Assembly (NCBI GenBank): GCA_014695345.1
Contig: JACJOC010000049.1
Span: forward strand, 62,001 to 126,000
Source: Cyanobacteria bacterium FACHB-471
Lineage (GTDB): Bacteria > Cyanobacteriota > Cyanobacteriia > Elainellales > Elainellaceae
Length of the DNA stretch: 64,000 nucleotides
Direction: 5' to 3'
Position numbers and translations under genes: made by a program. This document shows, piece after piece, positions 61,732-64,000 of this stretch. Within the stretch, counting starts at the first letter, position 1, and every line of letters starts with the position of its first letter. Under the pieces are notes generated by a model that saw only the letters and a program-made list of their open reading frames with translations, was not told the origin of the DNA and made no database searches.

Positions 61732-63846
61732 ATGTCACAGCTTACCTCCATCAGACAACAGAACGGAATTTTTGAAGATCGGGCATTTACTCGACCGGCG
61801 GAGGGGGAGGTGCTGTCTTGCTCGATTTTAGTGGTGGGTGGCTCGACAGCAGCATATTCCGCAGCACTGGTTGCAGCGCGTGCTGATTTGCAGGTGTATT
61901 TGGTGCAACCGACGAAAATAGTCGGCGGACAATTTACCACTCAGGCATTGCCTGCGTCGGATGATGGTGACTTGTTGCGGCATCGGGCAACGGCGACCAG
62001 TGTAGACGGCGAACGGTTTGCAATTTCTAAGCTGCAGCGGCAGTTTCGGGTAAAACAGCGATCGCTTCAACCGGTCAAAGGCAAGAGCGTTGCTAATCCG
62101 GGAGGGGGTTGGGTGAGTCCGCTGTGTACGACTCCGGTGGTAGCGGCGACGGCAATGAATCAGGCGATCGCCCCCTACATTGCTCAGGGTAATCTGAAGC
62201 TAATTCCCCTCGCTGAACCGATAGAAGTTTTATTTGAGCAAACGCTAGGACAGCGGCGACGGGTGACGGGTGTAGTGTTTGAAGATCTGCGGGATGGTCG
62301 CACCTTCACCGTTAAAGGGCAAGTCGTGATTGAAGCGACCGACCTAGGCGACCTGCTAGAACTGGGGAACATCGAATCGCGGATTGGACAGGAATCCCGC
62401 AGCGAAACAGGCGAACAGCGCCTTCCAGAACATCCGCTGCCACGCTGTCAGCAGTCGTTTACCTTTGGTGTTGTGGTTGAGCGAACGGCTCTGGGCAGAG
62501 GTGTTCCGATCGGTCCCCCTACAGGCTATGGAGCACAGCGCTGGCTCAATGCCCAGGAGTTTCGCGGCAAATTTTGGGCAAAAAGTGGCGGCAATTGGGA
62601 ACCCAGCCCGCGTGACTTTTTTCATAGCTTTGGCATTTTTCGCTATCGCCGCCTTTTACGAATGGCGGAAGATGAAAAAACGGTTAGCCCTGGAGATGTC
62701 ACCGTCCTCAATTGGGGACAGCACAAGGATGGGCACGATGGACCGATGTGCTGCGGCAACGACTATCGGGTTGGGGTATTGGTAGGGGTGAGCCGCGCCG
62801 ATCGCAAGCTACATCTTCAGCAAGCTCGCGATCGCGCCCGCGCCTACGTTCATTTCCTTCAGACCAATGGTGTAAAAGATTTGAAGCCGCGAGGTGATTT
62901 AACCTGGACGCCAGATGGTATTGCCCTAGAGCCTTACATTCGAGAGGCGCGACGGGGTATTGCGCTTACCACCATTCGCCACGAAGATGTCGGCGAACCC
63001 TTTTTCCCTGGAGAAGCCCGTGCCAAATGTTTCAGCGATAGCGTCGGCATCGGTCAATATCACTACCTCGACCTGCACGGCAATGAAGAAATTGGTCACG
63101 TCAGCCTTCCGGGCAAAAATGTCTATGCGCTGCCGTTTTCCCTAGCCGCTGGGGCATTAGTGCCGATTAATGTAGATGGGCTAATTCTCTCTGCCAAAAG
63201 CATTGGCACAACTCACATCACTAATGCGGCTTATCGAATGCACCCGGTGGAGTGGGCGATCGGAGAAGCCAGTGGGCACCTGGCGGCATTGTCGATTTGG
63301 ACGAATGCCCAGCCTCGCGATATTGTCACGAATGAAGCGCCCACGCGCAAGCTTCAGGGATTACTCACTCGCAATGGTATTCCGATTTTCTGGTTTGATG
63401 ATGTGGCGCATGATGACCCCGATTTTGAGGCAATTCAACTGCTTGCAGTGGCAGGAATTGTGCGAAGTGAGAACAAAGATAACTTACATTTTTGTCCCGA
63501 AAGAACGGTGAGTCGAGCGGTCGTTGCAGCCGCACTGGTGAAGCTACTGGGGCTTGAGAAAGTATCTCCTGCTGCAGCCAGTTTTATCGACTTGCCAACT
63601 GACCATTGGTCCTATAGCAGTGTCGAAACCTTGGTATCTAAGCAAATTGTCTCTGGTGTGGGCAACAGGCGGTTTGCTCCAGATCAGGCGATTACGCGAC
63701 AGCAACTCTTTTTCTTGGTGAGTAAGGCAATGCCAGCAGTGGGCGATCGCGCCTTTTCCGCAACGCCAAAAGATCGTCAACTTTTGCGTCGACGCGAACT
63801 ATCTAGAGTATTGTATGGAGTACTCCGCGCAAAGCTAGGAATCTAG
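61732..63846 (+). CDS. FAD-dependent oxidoreductase with C-terminal SLH-type repeats
   Basis: 704 residues. The N-terminal half is an FAD_oxidored-type flavoprotein: CSILVVGGSTAAYSAALVAA (a GG-S-T-A variant of the dinucleotide motif), GGQFTTQALPASDDGDLLRH, VIEATDLGDLLELGN, and the conserved CCGNDYRVGVLVG. From about residue 565 come two S-layer-homology-like repeats: VAHDDPDFEAIQLLAVAGIV and DHWSYSSVETLVSKQIVSGV, RFAPDQAITRQQLFFLV. SLH repeats bind pyruvylated wall polysaccharide, and csaB is encoded at 35577. There is no signal peptide, so export by the usual route is not indicated; the tail could instead act in a protein-protein role. Confidence 0.88.
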   Translation: MSQLTSIRQQNGIFEDRAFTRPAEGEVLSCSILVVGGSTAAYSAALVAARADLQVYLVQPTKIVGGQFTTQALPASDDGDLLRHRATATSVDGERFAISKLQRQFRVKQRSLQPVKGKSVANPGGGWVSPLCTTPVVAATAMNQAIAPYIAQGNLKLIPLAEPIEVLFEQTLGQRRRVTGVVFEDLRDGRTFTVKGQVVIEATDLGDLLELGNIESRIGQESRSETGEQRLPEHPLPRCQQSFTFGVVVERTALGRGVPIGPPTGYGAQRWLNAQEFRGKFWAKSGGNWEPSPRDFFHSFGIFRYRRLLRMAEDEKTVSPGDVTVLNWGQHKDGHDGPMCCGNDYRVGVLVGVSRADRKLHLQQARDRARAYVHFLQTNGVKDLKPRGDLTWTPDGIALEPYIREARRGIALTTIRHEDVGEPFFPGEARAKCFSDSVGIGQYHYLDLHGNEEIGHVSLPGKNVYALPFSLAAGALVPINVDGLILSAKSIGTTHITNAAYRMHPVEWAIGEASGHLAALSIWTNAQPRDIVTNEAPTRKLQGLLTRNGIPIFWFDDVAHDDPDFEAIQLLAVAGIVRSENKDNLHFCPERTVSRAVVAAALVKLLGLEKVSPAAASFIDLPTDHWSYSSVETLVSKQIVSGVGNRRFAPDQAITRQQLFFLVSKAMPAVGDRAFSATPKDRQLLRRRELSRVLYGVLRAKLGI

Positions 63847-63866
63847 CTGCGCCATACCTGAGACTA

Positions 63867-64000
63867 ATGGCTATGCAGCAACCGCGATCGCCCCGCTGGG
63901 TCGTCCCGACCACTGCCCAAAAAATTTGGCATCAGTTCTGGCGAGATTGCCGCAAGTTACCGACTGTTGTGTGGCGACGCTGGTTTGGCACGCTTGCTTT
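63867..64000 (+). CDS. Start of an unidentified gene (truncated at window end)
   Basis: Beginning at ATG 63867, 44 codons remain open to the edge: MAMQQPRSPRWVVPTTAQKI, then WHQFWRDCRKLPTVVWRRW. The second ATG two codons later is an alternative start. It is rich in Trp and Arg and ends in FGTLA, perhaps the run-up to a first membrane helix. Too short to assign a family. Confidence 0.6.
   Translation, partial: MAMQQPRSPRWVVPTTAQKIWHQFWRDCRKLPTVVWRRWFGTLA

Overview
The window is chromosomal DNA of a cyanobacterium, most likely a filamentous Leptolyngbya-like lineage; the genus is inference. Evidence is the very frequent HIP1 octamer GCGATCGC, the photosystem II genes psbH and psbN, the nitrogen regulator NtcA behind a perfect NtcA box, NblS, an orange-carotenoid-protein-type domain, and many cyanobacteria-typical families (DUF3084, DUF3146, DUF2499/DUF3593, DUF2949, DUF4347). 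No rRNA, tRNA, CRISPR array, transposase or prophage was found.

Layout. 0-5.4 kb: a truncated LysR gene, a large exported DUF4347-carboxypeptidase-RTX protein and a small secreted protein. 5.4-14.1 kb: a minus-strand sensory block (REC-GAF-kinase-REC hybrid, Rcp1-like regulator overlapping a four-PAS kinase, nblS), then purD. 14.3-26.2 kb: TPR protein, 56-residue exported peptide, cbiA, cold-shock/DUF1294 protein, htpX, hisB-nei, an unusual PspA-like protein, fabI, ntcA, DUF3084 and a RuvX-like nuclease. 26.2-30.5 kb: pth, tatA, divergent psbH/psbN, and a toxin-antitoxin remnant. 30.9-45.8 kb: a 14-WD40 STAND ATPase, Uma2, csaB, DUF2499/DUF3593 membrane pair, AI-2E exporter, rph, a BtuR-like protein with degenerate P-loop, dcd, a flavoprotein lacking its redox cysteines, a cobD-like gene, HU and an RsbRD-type kinase. 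45.9-50 kb: helical carotenoid protein, DUF2949, ftsH, thioesterase. 50-53.2 kb: a decaying accessory island. 53.2-64 kb: UbiB-like kinase, mannose-1-phosphate guanylyltransferase, LCP protein, lumenal pentapeptide protein, rpoZ, EamA transporter, DUF938, Uma2 and an FAD-SLH protein.

How it fits together. Most of the window is core housekeeping: photosynthesis and stress control (nblS, HCP, ftsH, psbH/N, pentapeptide protein), nitrogen control (ntcA), cobamide-related steps (cbiA, BtuR-like, cobD-like), envelope building (fabI, csaB, LCP, guanylyltransferase) and RNA/protein maintenance (pth, rph, rpoZ, tatA, htpX). The accessory parts are the STAND ATPase, the Uma2 proteins, the toxin-antitoxin remnant and the 50-53 kb island. 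In that island three successive genes (a conserved unknown, a TIR-NB-ARC-TPR protein and a DUF6883-like protein) each have exactly one in-frame TAG and no frameshift; a fourth gene, the RelE-like toxin at 29.5 kb, has TAA at codon 3.

Best candidates for something undescribed: the PspA/ESCRT-III-type protein with a roughly 120-residue Gly/Ala-rich segment inserted between its first helix and its coiled-coil hairpin (21038-22165); the amber cluster (50066-52960); a degenerate 21-bp tandem repeat with a 7-residue period (50702-50900); and several families of small palindromic repeats between genes.
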